This document shows positions 32,944 through 41,051 of a stretch of DNA of 48,145 bases, piece by piece. Position 1 is the stretch's first letter. Every line of letters starts with the position of its first letter. Source of the stretch: Gemmatimonadales bacterium (lineage in GTDB: Bacteria > Gemmatimonadota > Gemmatimonadetes > Gemmatimonadales > GWC2-71-9); contig JAICUF010000010.1 of the NCBI GenBank assembly GCA_025935995.1, positions 1-48,145 on the forward strand, given 5' to 3'. The notes below the pieces were generated by a model. The model had not been told where the DNA came from. It worked only from the letters and a program-made list of their open reading frames with translations, and ran no database searches. Both the position numbers and the translations under genes were made by a program.

Positions 32944-34563
32944 ATGTTTGCTTCCATCCGGAACCGCCTGATCGCGATCGCGGCCCTCTGTCTGGTCTGC
33001 GTCTACCTCCTCGTGCCCCGAACCCAGACCCTGCATGAGCGGGATCAGGTCACCGGCGCCGTGCACGACACCACGGTCCGCCGGATCCCCATCAAGTACG
33101 GCCTCGACCTCCAGGGCGGGATGCACCTCGCCCTCGAGCTCGACCAGTCCAAGCAGGTCTCCGCCAACGTGAAGCGCGACATCGATCTCGCGCTCGTTGT
33201 CCTCCGGAAGCGCATCGAGGGCATCGGTACGCAGGAACCGGTCATTCAGAAGAGCGGCGATGAGCGGATCGTGGTCGAGCTGGCCGGGATCACCGATCCG
33301 GCGCGCGCCCGCGCCGTCGTGCAGCAGAGCGCGTTCCTCGAATTCCGCATCACCGATGAGACCGGGGCGCTCGACCGCGCGCTTCCGGCGATGGACCGGG
33401 CGCTCCGGCAGCTCGGCATCAAGGGGGCGGACACCGGCAGCAAGCCGTCGGCGGTCCAGCAGCTCCTCGGCGGCGATTCCACCGCGAAGGGCGCGGACTC
33501 CACCGCGCCGGCCGTCCTCAGCGCGTTGATCAAGCCGACCGGCCGCATGCCGGGCGAGTACGTCGTGCCGGAGCCGGCCTTCGCGCGGGTGGACAGCCTT
33601 CTCCGGCTCCCGGCCATCCAGAGTCTCATGCCGCGCGGCGTCCAGACGTTCTGGAGCGCGGCGTCGACCAGCCTCGGCGTCGAGCCCGTTCGCTATCTCT
33701 ACGTCGTGGGCGACCGGCCCATCATCACGGGCGATCGGCTCGTCGACGCCACCGCCCAGCTCGATCCGCTCACCAACAGCCCCGTCGTCAACTTCGAGCT
33801 CAACAGCGCCGGGGGGCGGAAGTTCGGCGAGGAGACGGGGCGTCATATCGGCGACTTCATGGCCATCATTCTCGATGGGCGGGTGCAGGGCCCGCCGCCC
33901 ACCATCGAGGACCGGATCGGGCGGAACGGCCGGATCACGCTGGCGGGAAAGACGGTGGAGGAGGCGCGCGACCTCGCGATGACCCTCAAGGCGGGCTCGT
34001 TGCCGATTCCGCTCAAGATCGTCGAGCAGGGCCAGGTCGGGGCCAGCCTGGGCAAGGATTCCATCCAGAAGGGCATGCTCGCCGGGATCGTCGGCACCGG
34101 GCTCGTCGTGCTCATCATGATCGGCTACTACCGCTTGAGCGGCGTGCTCGCCGTGGTGGCGCTGGCGCTCTACATCCTGTTCACGCTGGGCGGCCTCGCC
34201 GCGGTGGACGCGACGCTCACGCTGCCCGGTCTCGCCGGCCTCGTGCTGTCGGTGGGCATCGCGGTGGATGCGAACGTGCTGATCTTCGAGCGGATCCGCG
34301 AGGAGCTGCTCCACGGCAAGAGCGTGCGGCTCGCGGTCGATGAAGGGTTCCGGCACGCCATGAACGCGATCGTCGACTCGAACGTGGCCACCGTGCTCAC
34401 GGCGCTCTTCCTCTTCCAGTTCGGCACCGGGCCGGTGCAGGGCTTTGCGGTGACCCTGATCCTGGGCATCGCGGCATCGATGATCACCGCGGTGTTCGTC
34501 ACCCGCACCTTCTTCATGATCTGGCTGGACCGCAAGCCCGCCATGTCTACCCTGAGCATCTGA
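32944..34563 (+). CDS. secD: Protein translocase subunit SecD
   Basis: The 539-aa inner-membrane protein uses the proton gradient with SecF to pull exported proteins into the periplasm. The first helix is at about 6-24. The conserved GLDLQGGMHLALEL, the large periplasmic P1 region (about 45-360), and a C-terminal bundle of five helices with VGASLGKDSIQKGMLAGI and VLSVGIAVDANVLIFERIRE are visible. The P1 region contains a Ser/Ala/Asp-rich insert (about 175-200). secF begins two bases after the stop. Confidence 0.97.
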   Translation: MFASIRNRLIAIAALCLVCVYLLVPRTQTLHERDQVTGAVHDTTVRRIPIKYGLDLQGGMHLALELDQSKQVSANVKRDIDLALVVLRKRIEGIGTQEPVIQKSGDERIVVELAGITDPARARAVVQQSAFLEFRITDETGALDRALPAMDRALRQLGIKGADTGSKPSAVQQLLGGDSTAKGADSTAPAVLSALIKPTGRMPGEYVVPEPAFARVDSLLRLPAIQSLMPRGVQTFWSAASTSLGVEPVRYLYVVGDRPIITGDRLVDATAQLDPLTNSPVVNFELNSAGGRKFGEETGRHIGDFMAIILDGRVQGPPPTIEDRIGRNGRITLAGKTVEEARDLAMTLKAGSLPIPLKIVEQGQVGASLGKDSIQKGMLAGIVGTGLVVLIMIGYYRLSGVLAVVALALYILFTLGGLAAVDATLTLPGLAGLVLSVGIAVDANVLIFERIREELLHGKSVRLAVDEGFRHAMNAIVDSNVATVLTALFLFQFGTGPVQGFAVTLILGIAASMITAVFVTRTFFMIWLDRKPAMSTLSI

Positions 34564-34565
34564 CG

Positions 34566-35546
34566 ATGACCCGCTTCTTTGCCAACGCCAATTACGACTT
34601 CATCGGGGTCCGCCGCTACGCCTACTGGATCACGGCGCTCCTGATCATCCCCGGGCTCCTCTTCTCGATCATCGCCGGACTCAACTACAGCATCGAGTTC
34701 ACCGGCGGGACCCTGATCCAGATCCACGCGTCGAAGCCGCTCGACGTCGGCGCGCTGCGGAGTCAGCTCGACCGCGAGGGCCTCCACGGCGCCGAGATCC
34801 AGTCGTTCGGATCCGACAACGGGTATACGATCCGCGCCCGCGCCGCGAAGGTCGGCGCCGACGCGAACAACACCGAGGTGACGACGGACCTGGTCACGGC
34901 CGCGCTCGACCAGCTCCTCGGCAAGGGCCAGTACACGGTCGGCCGGTCGGGAGCGGTCGGGCCCAAGGTCGGCGGCGAGCTCCGCACCAAGGCGCTCCTC
35001 GCGATCTTCCTGTCGTTCTTCGCGGTGCTCGCATATCTCGCCTACCGCTTCGAATGGCGCTTCGGCGTCGCGGCGGTCATCGCGACTGCACACGACATCC
35101 TGGCCACCATCGCCTTCATCGGCATCATGCGCCTCGAGGTGAGCCTGACGGTCGTCGCCGCCGTGCTCTCGATGGTCGGCTATTCGCTCAACGACACGAT
35201 CATCATCTTCGACCGCGTCCGCGAGAACCTGGCCCGCATGCGGAACGCGTCGTTCGCCGAGATCCTCAATCGCTCGGTCAACGAGACGCTGCCGCGCAGC
35301 ATCCTCACCCACGGCACGACCCTCAGCACCCTCCTCGCCCTCATCTTTCTGGGCGGCGAGGTGATCCGGCCGTTCGCGCTGGTCATGTTCTTCGGCGTCT
35401 TCACCGGCACCTTCTCGTCCATCTACATCGCATCGCCCGTGCTCATGGCGATCGAGCAGCGCTGGCCGGGTCCTCACACCCACGCGCGCAAGCCGCGCTC
35501 CGCGGCGACGACGTCCACCTCCCGCAAGGCCCAGCCGGTCGGCTGA
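34566..35546 (+). CDS. secF: Protein translocase subunit SecF
   Basis: The 326-aa partner of SecD has its first helix at about 18-40 and then GLNYSIEFTGGTLIQI, the SecF signature. A periplasmic domain follows, then five helices with SLTVVAAVLSMVGYSLNDTI and FDRVRENLARMR. The C-terminal tail is basic and Ser/Thr rich. ATG 34566 is two bases after secD, and tatD starts one base after its stop. Confidence 0.97.
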   Translation: MTRFFANANYDFIGVRRYAYWITALLIIPGLLFSIIAGLNYSIEFTGGTLIQIHASKPLDVGALRSQLDREGLHGAEIQSFGSDNGYTIRARAAKVGADANNTEVTTDLVTAALDQLLGKGQYTVGRSGAVGPKVGGELRTKALLAIFLSFFAVLAYLAYRFEWRFGVAAVIATAHDILATIAFIGIMRLEVSLTVVAAVLSMVGYSLNDTIIIFDRVRENLARMRNASFAEILNRSVNETLPRSILTHGTTLSTLLALIFLGGEVIRPFALVMFFGVFTGTFSSIYIASPVLMAIEQRWPGPHTHARKPRSAATTSTSRKAQPVG

Positions 35547-35547
35547 C

Positions 35548-36330
35548 GTGCTGGTCGACACGCATTGCCACCTCGCCGATCCGGCGTACGACGCCGATCG
35601 GACCGAGGTGGTGGCGCGTGCGCGCGCAGCGGGCGTCGGGCACATGATCGTGGTGGGGGAATCACCCGAGACGGCGGATCGAGCGCTCCGGCTCGCCGCC
35701 GGCGACCCGCACCTCTCCGCCACCGCTGGCGTGCACCCGCACGTCGCCTCCAGCTGGACGGCGGAGACCGCCGTCTGGCTCGCGCAGCGGCTCGCCGATC
35801 CACGCGTCGTCGCGGCCGGCGAAATGGGCCTGGACTATCATTACGACCATTCACCGCGGGAGGTCCAGCGCGCGGTGCTCGACCACCAGCTTTCCGCCGC
35901 GGCTGGAGCGGGGAAGCCGGCCGTGATCCACGCCCGCGAGGCCGACGACGATGTGGCGGCCGCCCTCCGCGGCCACCCGGCCGCTCGCGGCGTGCTGCAC
36001 TCCTTCAGCAGCGGTCTCCCGCTCCTCCGTGCCGCGCTCGGGCTCGGCTACTACGTTTCCTTCAGCGGGATGGTCACCTTCCGGAGGTGGTCGCTCGATG
36101 ACGCGATCCGGGAGACGCCCCTGGACCGCCTCCTCGTGGAGACCGACGCGCCCTTCCTCGCGCCGGTCCCGCATCGCGGCCGCCGGAACGAGCCCGCGTG
36201 GGTCGCCGCCGTCGCCGAGCGTGTCGCCGTCGTCCGTGGACTCCCGCTGGCCGAGGTGATCAGCGCCACCGGCGCCAACGCCGTCCGGCTGTTCGGCCCC
36301 CGTCTCGCCCCAATGGAGGATCGGCCGTGA
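35548..36330 (+). CDS. tatD: TatD-family deoxyribonuclease
   Basis: The 260-aa metal-dependent hydrolase (3'-5' exonuclease in E. coli) has the metal motifs [34 protein letters not shown], and [20 protein letters not shown]. Length is normal. The GTG start at 35548 follows secF closely. The final TGA overlaps the GTG of fhs. Role in DNA repair or RNA quality control is inferred from the family. Confidence 0.94.
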   Translation: MLVDTHCHLADPAYDADRTEVVARARAAGVGHMIVVGESPETADRALRLAAGDPHLSATAGVHPHVASSWTAETAVWLAQRLADPRVVAAGEMGLDYHYDHSPREVQRAVLDHQLSAAAGAGKPAVIHAREADDDVAAALRGHPAARGVLHSFSSGLPLLRAALGLGYYVSFSGMVTFRRWSLDDAIRETPLDRLLVETDAPFLAPVPHRGRRNEPAWVAAVAERVAVVRGLPLAEVISATGANAVRLFGPRLAPMEDRP

Positions 36331-38003
36331 CCAAGGTTCCGTCGGACATCGCCATCGCGCAGGCCGCGCAGCTCCGTCCCATCGCGGACGTCGCCGCCGA
36401 GGCCGGCCTCGGTCCCGACGACATCCTGCCGTACGGGAGGCACAAGGCGAAGATCACGGCGGCCGCCGTGGCGGCGCACCGGACGCCGCGCGGGCGCCTC
36501 GTGCTGGTCACCGGGATCAATCCCACTCCCGCCGGCGAAGGGAAGTCCACCGTCACCGTCGGCCTTGCGCAGGCCTTCCGTCGCCTCGGGAAGCGCGTGA
36601 TGGTCTGCATCCGCGAACCGTCGCTCGGGCCCGTGTTCGGCGTGAAGGGCGGGGCCGCCGGCGGCGGCTACGCGCAGGTCGTGCCGATGGACGAGATCAA
36701 CCTGCACTTCACCGGCGACTTCCACGCGATTGCGTCGGCGCACAATCTGCTGTCCGCCCTCCTCGACAATCACCTGCACCAGGGCAACGCCCTCGGCCTC
36801 GATCCGCGGCGCATCAGCTGGCCGCGGACGATCGACATGAACGATCGCGCGCTGCGGTCGATCATCGTGGGGCTGGGCGGGCTCAACGGCGGACCCACCC
36901 GCGAGGACCGCTTCGTGATCGTGCCGGGCAGCGAGATCATGGCGATCCTCTGCCTCGCGCAGGATCTCGTCGACCTGGAGGCACGTCTCGCGCGCATCAT
37001 CGTCGGCCTCACCCGCGACCGGAAGCCCGTCACCGCCGGCGATCTCAAGGCCTCCGGCGCGATGACGTTGCTGCTCAAGGACGCGATCCTGCCCAACCTG
37101 GTGCAGACGCTCGAGGGGGGGCCCGCGCTGGTCCACGGCGGACCCTTCGGCAACATCGCCCACGGCTGCAACTCGCTGGTGGCGACCCGCCTCGGCCTGG
37201 GGCTCGCCGACGTCGTCCTCACCGAGGCCGGGTTCGGTGCCGATCTCGGCGCGGAGAAGTTCTTCGACATCAAGTGCCGCTTCGGCGGCCTCCGGCCCGA
37301 GGCGGCCGTGGTCGTCGCCACGATCCGTGCGCTCAAGATGAACGGCGGCGTGAAGAAGGATGCGCTCGCCACGCCGGATGTCGACGCGCTCCGGCGGGGA
37401 CTCGTGAACCTGGAAGCCCACGTGGGCAACGTGCGCAAGTTCGGCGTGCCGGTCGTGGTCGCGCTGAACCGGTTCACCAGTGATTCGGACGAGGAGATCG
37501 AGACGGTGCTCGGCGCCTGCCGCTCGTGGGGCGCGCGCGCCGCCATGAGCGACGTGTGGGCGAAGGGGGGCGAGGGAGGGGAAGCCGTCGCCGCCGAGGT
37601 GCTGGCGACCCTGGCGGAGGGCGCGGCCGATTTTCGGCCGCTGTACGACGTCAAGCTGCCCATCAAGGCCAAGATCGAAACCATCGCGCGCGAGATCTAC
37701 GGCGCCGGCGGTGTGGACTACTCCGCCGCGGCCGACAAGGCGATCACGCAGTGCGAGGCCATGGGCATGGCCGAGACACCGGTCTGCATGGCCAAGACGC
37801 AGTACTCCTTCTCCGACGACCCCACCCGGCTCGGCCGCCCGACCGGCTTCCGCCTCACGGTGCGCGACGTCTATGCCTCCGCCGGCGCGGGCTTCGTTGT
37901 GGCCCTCGCCGGTGATATCATGACCATGCCGGGACTCGGGAAGGTGCCGGCCGCCGAGGCGATGCGCGTGCATCCCGACGGCACCATCGACGGCCTGTTC
38001 TGA
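36327..38003 (+). CDS. fhs: Formate-tetrahydrofolate ligase
   Basis: The 558-aa enzyme makes 10-formyl-THF from formate, THF and ATP and feeds C1 units into purines and fMet. The phosphate loop [18 protein letters not shown] lies at about 68-85, with [20 protein letters not shown] directly after, then [20 protein letters not shown] and the ketoacid/formate region [16 protein letters not shown]-like block ([20 protein letters not shown]). Length is normal. GTG 36327 overlaps tatD (GTGA). ridA and tRNA-Sec follow. Confidence 0.97.
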   Translation: MTKVPSDIAIAQAAQLRPIADVAAEAGLGPDDILPYGRHKAKITAAAVAAHRTPRGRLVLVTGINPTPAGEGKSTVTVGLAQAFRRLGKRVMVCIREPSLGPVFGVKGGAAGGGYAQVVPMDEINLHFTGDFHAIASAHNLLSALLDNHLHQGNALGLDPRRISWPRTIDMNDRALRSIIVGLGGLNGGPTREDRFVIVPGSEIMAILCLAQDLVDLEARLARIIVGLTRDRKPVTAGDLKASGAMTLLLKDAILPNLVQTLEGGPALVHGGPFGNIAHGCNSLVATRLGLGLADVVLTEAGFGADLGAEKFFDIKCRFGGLRPEAAVVVATIRALKMNGGVKKDALATPDVDALRRGLVNLEAHVGNVRKFGVPVVVALNRFTSDSDEEIETVLGACRSWGARAAMSDVWAKGGEGGEAVAAEVLATLAEGAADFRPLYDVKLPIKAKIETIAREIYGAGGVDYSAAADKAITQCEAMGMAETPVCMAKTQYSFSDDPTRLGRPTGFRLTVRDVYASAGAGFVVALAGDIMTMPGLGKVPAAEAMRVHPDGTIDGLF

Positions 38004-38016
38004 CCCGGGAGCATCC

Positions 38017-38397
38017 ATGGATTTCGTGTCGACGGAACGCGCCCCGCGCGCGATCGGCCCCTACAGCCAGGCGATCGTCGCGGATGGCCTCATCTTCACC
38101 GCCGGCCAGATCGCGCTCGACCCGGACTCGGGCGAGGTGGTGGCGGGCGGCGTCGCCGAGCAGACCGAGCGCGTCCTTGCCAACCTGCGCGCCGTGCTCG
38201 AGGCCGCCGGCTCCGATCTGGGCGCCGTCGTCAAGACGACCGTCTTCCTGATCGACATGAACGACTTCAAGGCGATGAACGAGGTCTACGCGCGCGCCTT
38301 CGGCGATCACCGTCCCGCGCGCAGCACCGTCGCGGTCGCGGCGCTGCCGCGGGGGGTGCGCGTCGAGATCGACGTGATCGCCCGGCGCGGCCGCTGA
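38017..38397 (+). CDS. ridA: RidA/YjgF/UK114 family enamine/imine deaminase
   Basis: The 126-aa protein hydrolyses reactive enamine/imine intermediates of PLP enzymes. It shows APRAIGPYSQAIVADGLIFT, AGQIALDPDSGE, the conserved block VVKTTVFLIDMNDFKAMNEV and the C-terminal RSTVAVAALPRGVRVEIDVI with the substrate-binding Arg. ATG 38017 has GGGAG upstream. It lies 13 bases after fhs and 15 before tRNA-Sec, so the tRNA may be processed from a shared transcript. Confidence 0.95.
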   Translation: MDFVSTERAPRAIGPYSQAIVADGLIFTAGQIALDPDSGEVVAGGVAEQTERVLANLRAVLEAAGSDLGAVVKTTVFLIDMNDFKAMNEVYARAFGDHRPARSTVAVAALPRGVRVEIDVIARRGR

Positions 38398-38411
38398 GCG
38401 GCCGGCACCCC

Positions 38412-38509
38412 GGGAGCGGATCGGGCCTGGTGGTTCGGCCGGTCTTCAAAACCGCGATGGAGGTGTCTACGACAGCTCCGGTGGGTTCGATTCCCACACG
38501 CTCCCGCCA
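38412..38509 (+). tRNA. selC: tRNA-Sec (anticodon UCA)
   Basis: A 98-base tRNA with encoded CCA. The acceptor arm pairs 38412-38418 with 38499-38505 (8th pair G-A). The anticodon loop is CTTCAAA, with TCA at 38446-38448. A long variable arm is closed by GGAG (38459-38462) with CTCC (38476-38479). The T stem GTGGG/CCCAC has the loop TTCGATT, and discriminator G38506 precedes CCA. The UCA anticodon, the extended acceptor and the long variable arm define tRNA-Sec. It is charged by SerRS and converted by SelA. selA, selB and selD are not in this window, and I found no in-frame UGA selenoprotein here. Confidence 0.95.
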
Positions 38510-38535
38510 CACCGCCGGCCGACTGGCGGTGTGGC
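38506..38535 (+). promoter_or_regulatory. 11-bp perfect inverted repeat at the 3' end of tRNA-Sec
   Basis: GCCACACCGCC (38506-38516, beginning with the discriminator base and CCA) pairs exactly with 38525-38535, with an 8-base loop. No T-run follows. It overlaps the GTG chosen for the next gene. It may stall or terminate polymerase, mark the tRNA 3' end for processing, or hide the next start codon. Confidence 0.55.
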
Positions 38536-39008
38536 TCGCCGGATGCCTCTTCGCGCTCGCGCCGGCTGCCGGCGCACAGACGCCGGACTCCGCCACCGCC
38601 GCGCGAACCGACTCGGCCGCCGCGGTCGCACCGCGCGCTCCGACGAGCCCGACGGGCGCCTTTCTCCGCTCATTCCTGATCCCCGGCTGGGGGCAGCTCG
38701 AGCTGCACCGGCCGGTCGCCGCGCTCGTCTTCCTGGGCGCCGAAGGCACGCTCGTGGGCCTCAGCCTCAAGGCGAATCACGACGTCAACGTCGCCCGCGC
38801 GACCGACGTCACCCCTGATTCGTCGGTGGTGACCGCCAGGAAGCGGTCGCGCGAGGACTGGCTGGTGCTGCTCGGCTTCAACCATCTCATGGCCGGGCTC
38901 GAGGCATACGTCTCCACACACCTCTGGGACTTCCCCGGCGACCTGAAGATCCGCGCGACGCCGGCCGGCGTCGGCGCGACCGCCGTGATCCCGATCCGCT
39001 TCCGATGA
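38529..39008 (+). CDS. DUF5683-like membrane protein with signal sequence
   Basis: The ~159-aa product has an N-terminal signal-like segment (VWLAGCLFALAPAAGAQ) and then the DUF5683 pattern SFLIPGWGQLELHRPVAALV with further hydrophobic stretches, ending DLKIRATPAGVGATAVIPI. The start is uncertain: GTG 38529 lies in the tRNA-proximal hairpin and no SD is visible. Longer readings would run into the tRNA. It is followed with a four-base overlap by murI. Function unknown; an envelope location is likely. Confidence 0.75.
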   Translation: MWLAGCLFALAPAAGAQTPDSATAARTDSAAAVAPRAPTSPTGAFLRSFLIPGWGQLELHRPVAALVFLGAEGTLVGLSLKANHDVNVARATDVTPDSSVVTARKRSREDWLVLLGFNHLMAGLEAYVSTHLWDFPGDLKIRATPAGVGATAVIPIRFR

Positions 39009-39805
39009 ACCGTTCCCCCATCGGCATCTTCGATTCCGGCATCGGCGGACTCACGGTCGCCCGGGCGATCTACGACCGCCTGCCGCACGAATCGACCGTC
39101 TACTTCGGCGATACGGCGCGCGTCCCCTACGGTCCCAAGTCGCCCGAAACCGTGCGGCGCTACAGCCGGGAGATCCTCGACTGGCTGCTGGCCGAGCGCG
39201 TGAAGGCGGTGGTCATCGCGTGCAACACGAGCACGGCGCACGCGCTGGAGGCACTCCGCGAAGTCTCGCCCGTTCCGGTGATCGGCGTGATCGAGCCCGG
39301 GGCGCGCGCGGCGGTCGCGGCCGCGGCCGGCGGCACGATCGGCGTCATCGGGACCGCCGGGACCATCGCCAGCAACGCCTACGCCCGTGCCATCCGGAAC
39401 CGCGCGCCCGACGCCCGCGTCGAGCAGCAGGCCTGTCCGCTCTTCGTGCCGCTGGTGGAGGAAGGATGGTTCGAGCACCCGGCCGCGCGGCTCATCGCCG
39501 CCGAGTACATGGCACCGCTCCGGGATGCCGGCATATCGGCGCTGGTGCTCGGTTGCACGCACTATCCGCTGCTGCGCCCCCTCCTGCAGGAGGAGCTCGG
39601 CCCCGGCGTGATGCTGATCGACAGCGGCGCCGAGACGGCGCATGTGGTGGAGGAAGTGCTGCGGCGCGAGGGACTCGCGGCCGAGGCGGATGCGACTCCG
39701 GAGCATCGATTCGTCGTGAGCGACGATGCCGCGCGCTTCCGGGCTGTCGGCTCGCGCTTCATCGGCGAGCGGCTGACCGAAGCCGAGATCGTGCCGCTGG
39801 GCTAG
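39005..39805 (+). CDS. murI: Glutamate racemase
   Basis: The 266-aa enzyme makes D-glutamate for peptidoglycan. The N-terminal IGIFDSGIGGLTVARAI, the first catalytic Cys in VVIACNTSTAHALEALR and the second in LVLGCTHYPLL are intact, as is YFGDTARVPYGPKSPE. ATG 39005 overlaps the DUF5683 gene. Its TAG shares CTAG with the convergent LpxH-like gene. Confidence 0.96.
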   Translation: MNRSPIGIFDSGIGGLTVARAIYDRLPHESTVYFGDTARVPYGPKSPETVRRYSREILDWLLAERVKAVVIACNTSTAHALEALREVSPVPVIGVIEPGARAAVAAAAGGTIGVIGTAGTIASNAYARAIRNRAPDARVEQQACPLFVPLVEEGWFEHPAARLIAAEYMAPLRDAGISALVLGCTHYPLLRPLLQEELGPGVMLIDSGAETAHVVEEVLRREGLAAEADATPEHRFVVSDDAARFRAVGSRFIGERLTEAEIVPLG

Positions 39806-40533
39806 CCGTCGAACTGGAGAAGCTGGGCCGCGGACGCGGAGACCGTGGCATACCACAGTCCTTCGGCCCACGCACCCGGGTTGAGGTAGAGCCGGCCGCC
39901 GCCGACTTCCACCAGCGCGGGGACGTGGGTGTGGGCCATGATGAGCACGTCGGCCGCCGGGTCCGCGGCGAGCGCCGCCTCGGCCCAGGCGCGCTGAGCG
40001 CGGGCGCGCTCTGCCCGTCGCTCGGGTGTGGCGGGGCCGCCGCCGAGCACTGGCGCTGCGCCGTAGGCGAGCGGCACCCCCACGTCGGGATGGACCCAGC
40101 GGTACACCGCGGATGTCGCCGGATGGTTGACCATCCGCTGCAGTGCCGGGCGAAGTCCGCGCCGCGCGCGCAGGCCGTCGCCGTGCAGGGCGAGGATCCG
40201 CCGGCCGCCTCCTTCGAAGCGAAGGGAGCGGGGATGGTAGCGGATGCCGGGGACATCGCTCCAGAACGGTGCGCCCCAGCGGTCGTGATTGCCGCCGACG
40301 ATCACCACCGGCACCCGCCGAGCCAGTTCCGCGAGCCGGGCCGCGACGGGGAAGGCGCGTCGCGGGATCGCGTGACGCCACGCGAACCAGAACTGGAAGA
40401 GATCACCCCCGATCAGGAGGGCGTCGCCCAGCGCCGGCACGGCGTCGAGAAAGGCGAGCAGCGACGCCTCGGCGGGCGACGACGCGGGGCCGACATGCGC
40501 GTCGGCCAGAACCACGAGGGTGTGTCCGGGCAC
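39802..40533 (-). CDS. LpxH-like UDP-2,3-diacylglucosamine hydrolase (metallophosphoesterase)
   Basis: The 243-aa calcineurin-like phosphoesterase has LVVLADAHVGP, IGGDLFQFWFAW, VIVGGNHDRWGAPFW, LHGDGLRA and the C-terminal IMAHTHVPALVEV. This fits the LpxH group that releases UMP from UDP-diacyl-GlcN in lipid A synthesis. The usual D of GDLFDFWF is Q here. GTG 40533 is chosen; a TATCTT box lies only five bases upstream. It is convergent to murI, with a shared CTAG. Other UDP-sugar or nucleotide phosphoesterase roles cannot be excluded. Confidence 0.83.
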   Translation of the reverse strand: MPGHTLVVLADAHVGPASSPAEASLLAFLDAVPALGDALLIGGDLFQFWFAWRHAIPRRAFPVAARLAELARRVPVVIVGGNHDRWGAPFWSDVPGIRYHPRSLRFEGGGRRILALHGDGLRARRGLRPALQRMVNHPATSAVYRWVHPDVGVPLAYGAAPVLGGGPATPERRAERARAQRAWAEAALAADPAADVLIMAHTHVPALVEVGGGRLYLNPGAWAEGLWYATVSASAAQLLQFDG

Positions 40534-40538
40534 GGCCG

Positions 40539-40568
40539 AAGATACCGGCGCCCTCGCCGGGGTCGCAA
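40539..40568 (-). promoter_or_regulatory. Candidate promoter of the LpxH-like gene
   Basis: On the minus strand TTGCGA (40568-40563) is separated by 18 bases from TATCTT (40544-40539). The GTG start at 40533 is five bases later, so the mRNA would start at or near the start codon. Confidence 0.35.
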
Positions 40569-40602
40569 CCGCGTGCGTGCGCGTTTCGGGAGAGCGTCTA
40601 CC

Positions 40603-41034
40603 ATGGATCCGAGCGGAATCTCCACCACGCTGGTCCGAGTCAACTACTCCGAGACCGATCAGATGGGCGTGGTGTACCACGGGCGCTACGTGGTCTGGCT
40701 CGACATCGCGCGGACCGAGCATCTCCGCGAAGCCGGCATGGCCTACCGCGCGGTGGAGGAGACCGGCTACCGGCTCGCCGTCGGCGAGCTCGCCATCCGC
40801 TTCGGCCAGCCGGCACGGTACGATGACCTCATCCGCGTTCGCTGCTGGGTCCGCGAGGTCGCATCCCGCCGCGTCACCTTCGGCTACGCCGTGGAGCACG
40901 CGGAGTCGGGTCGGCTGCTCGCCACCGCGACGACCGCGATGATGTCGCTCGATGCCGCGATGGCGCCCGCCCGGCTGCCCGAAAGCGTGCGGCGCCTGCT
41001 CCGCGCTGTGCCCGATCCCGTCCGAATCCTCTGA
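40603..41034 (+). CDS. YbgC/4HBT-family acyl-CoA thioesterase
   Basis: The 143-aa hotdog-fold protein has RVNYSETDQMGVVYHGRYVV with WLDIARTEHLREAG, containing the catalytic Asp of the YbgC group. It then has RLAVGELAIRFGQPARYDD and VTFGYAVEHAESGRLLATA. It would hydrolyse short acyl-CoA or acyl-ACP thioesters in the cytoplasm. The start is ATG 40603, with a GGGAGAG upstream. It is divergent from the LpxH-like gene and is followed 17 bases later by the HEAT-cyclophilin gene. Confidence 0.9.
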   Translation: MDPSGISTTLVRVNYSETDQMGVVYHGRYVVWLDIARTEHLREAGMAYRAVEETGYRLAVGELAIRFGQPARYDDLIRVRCWVREVASRRVTFGYAVEHAESGRLLATATTAMMSLDAAMAPARLPESVRRLLRAVPDPVRIL

Positions 41035-41051
41035 CAAGGTCCGGAGTCGTC

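Noticed and set aside
38430-38528. DUF5683 gene starting at 38430
   Set aside because: That would begin inside tRNA-Sec; the added residues are the translated tRNA.
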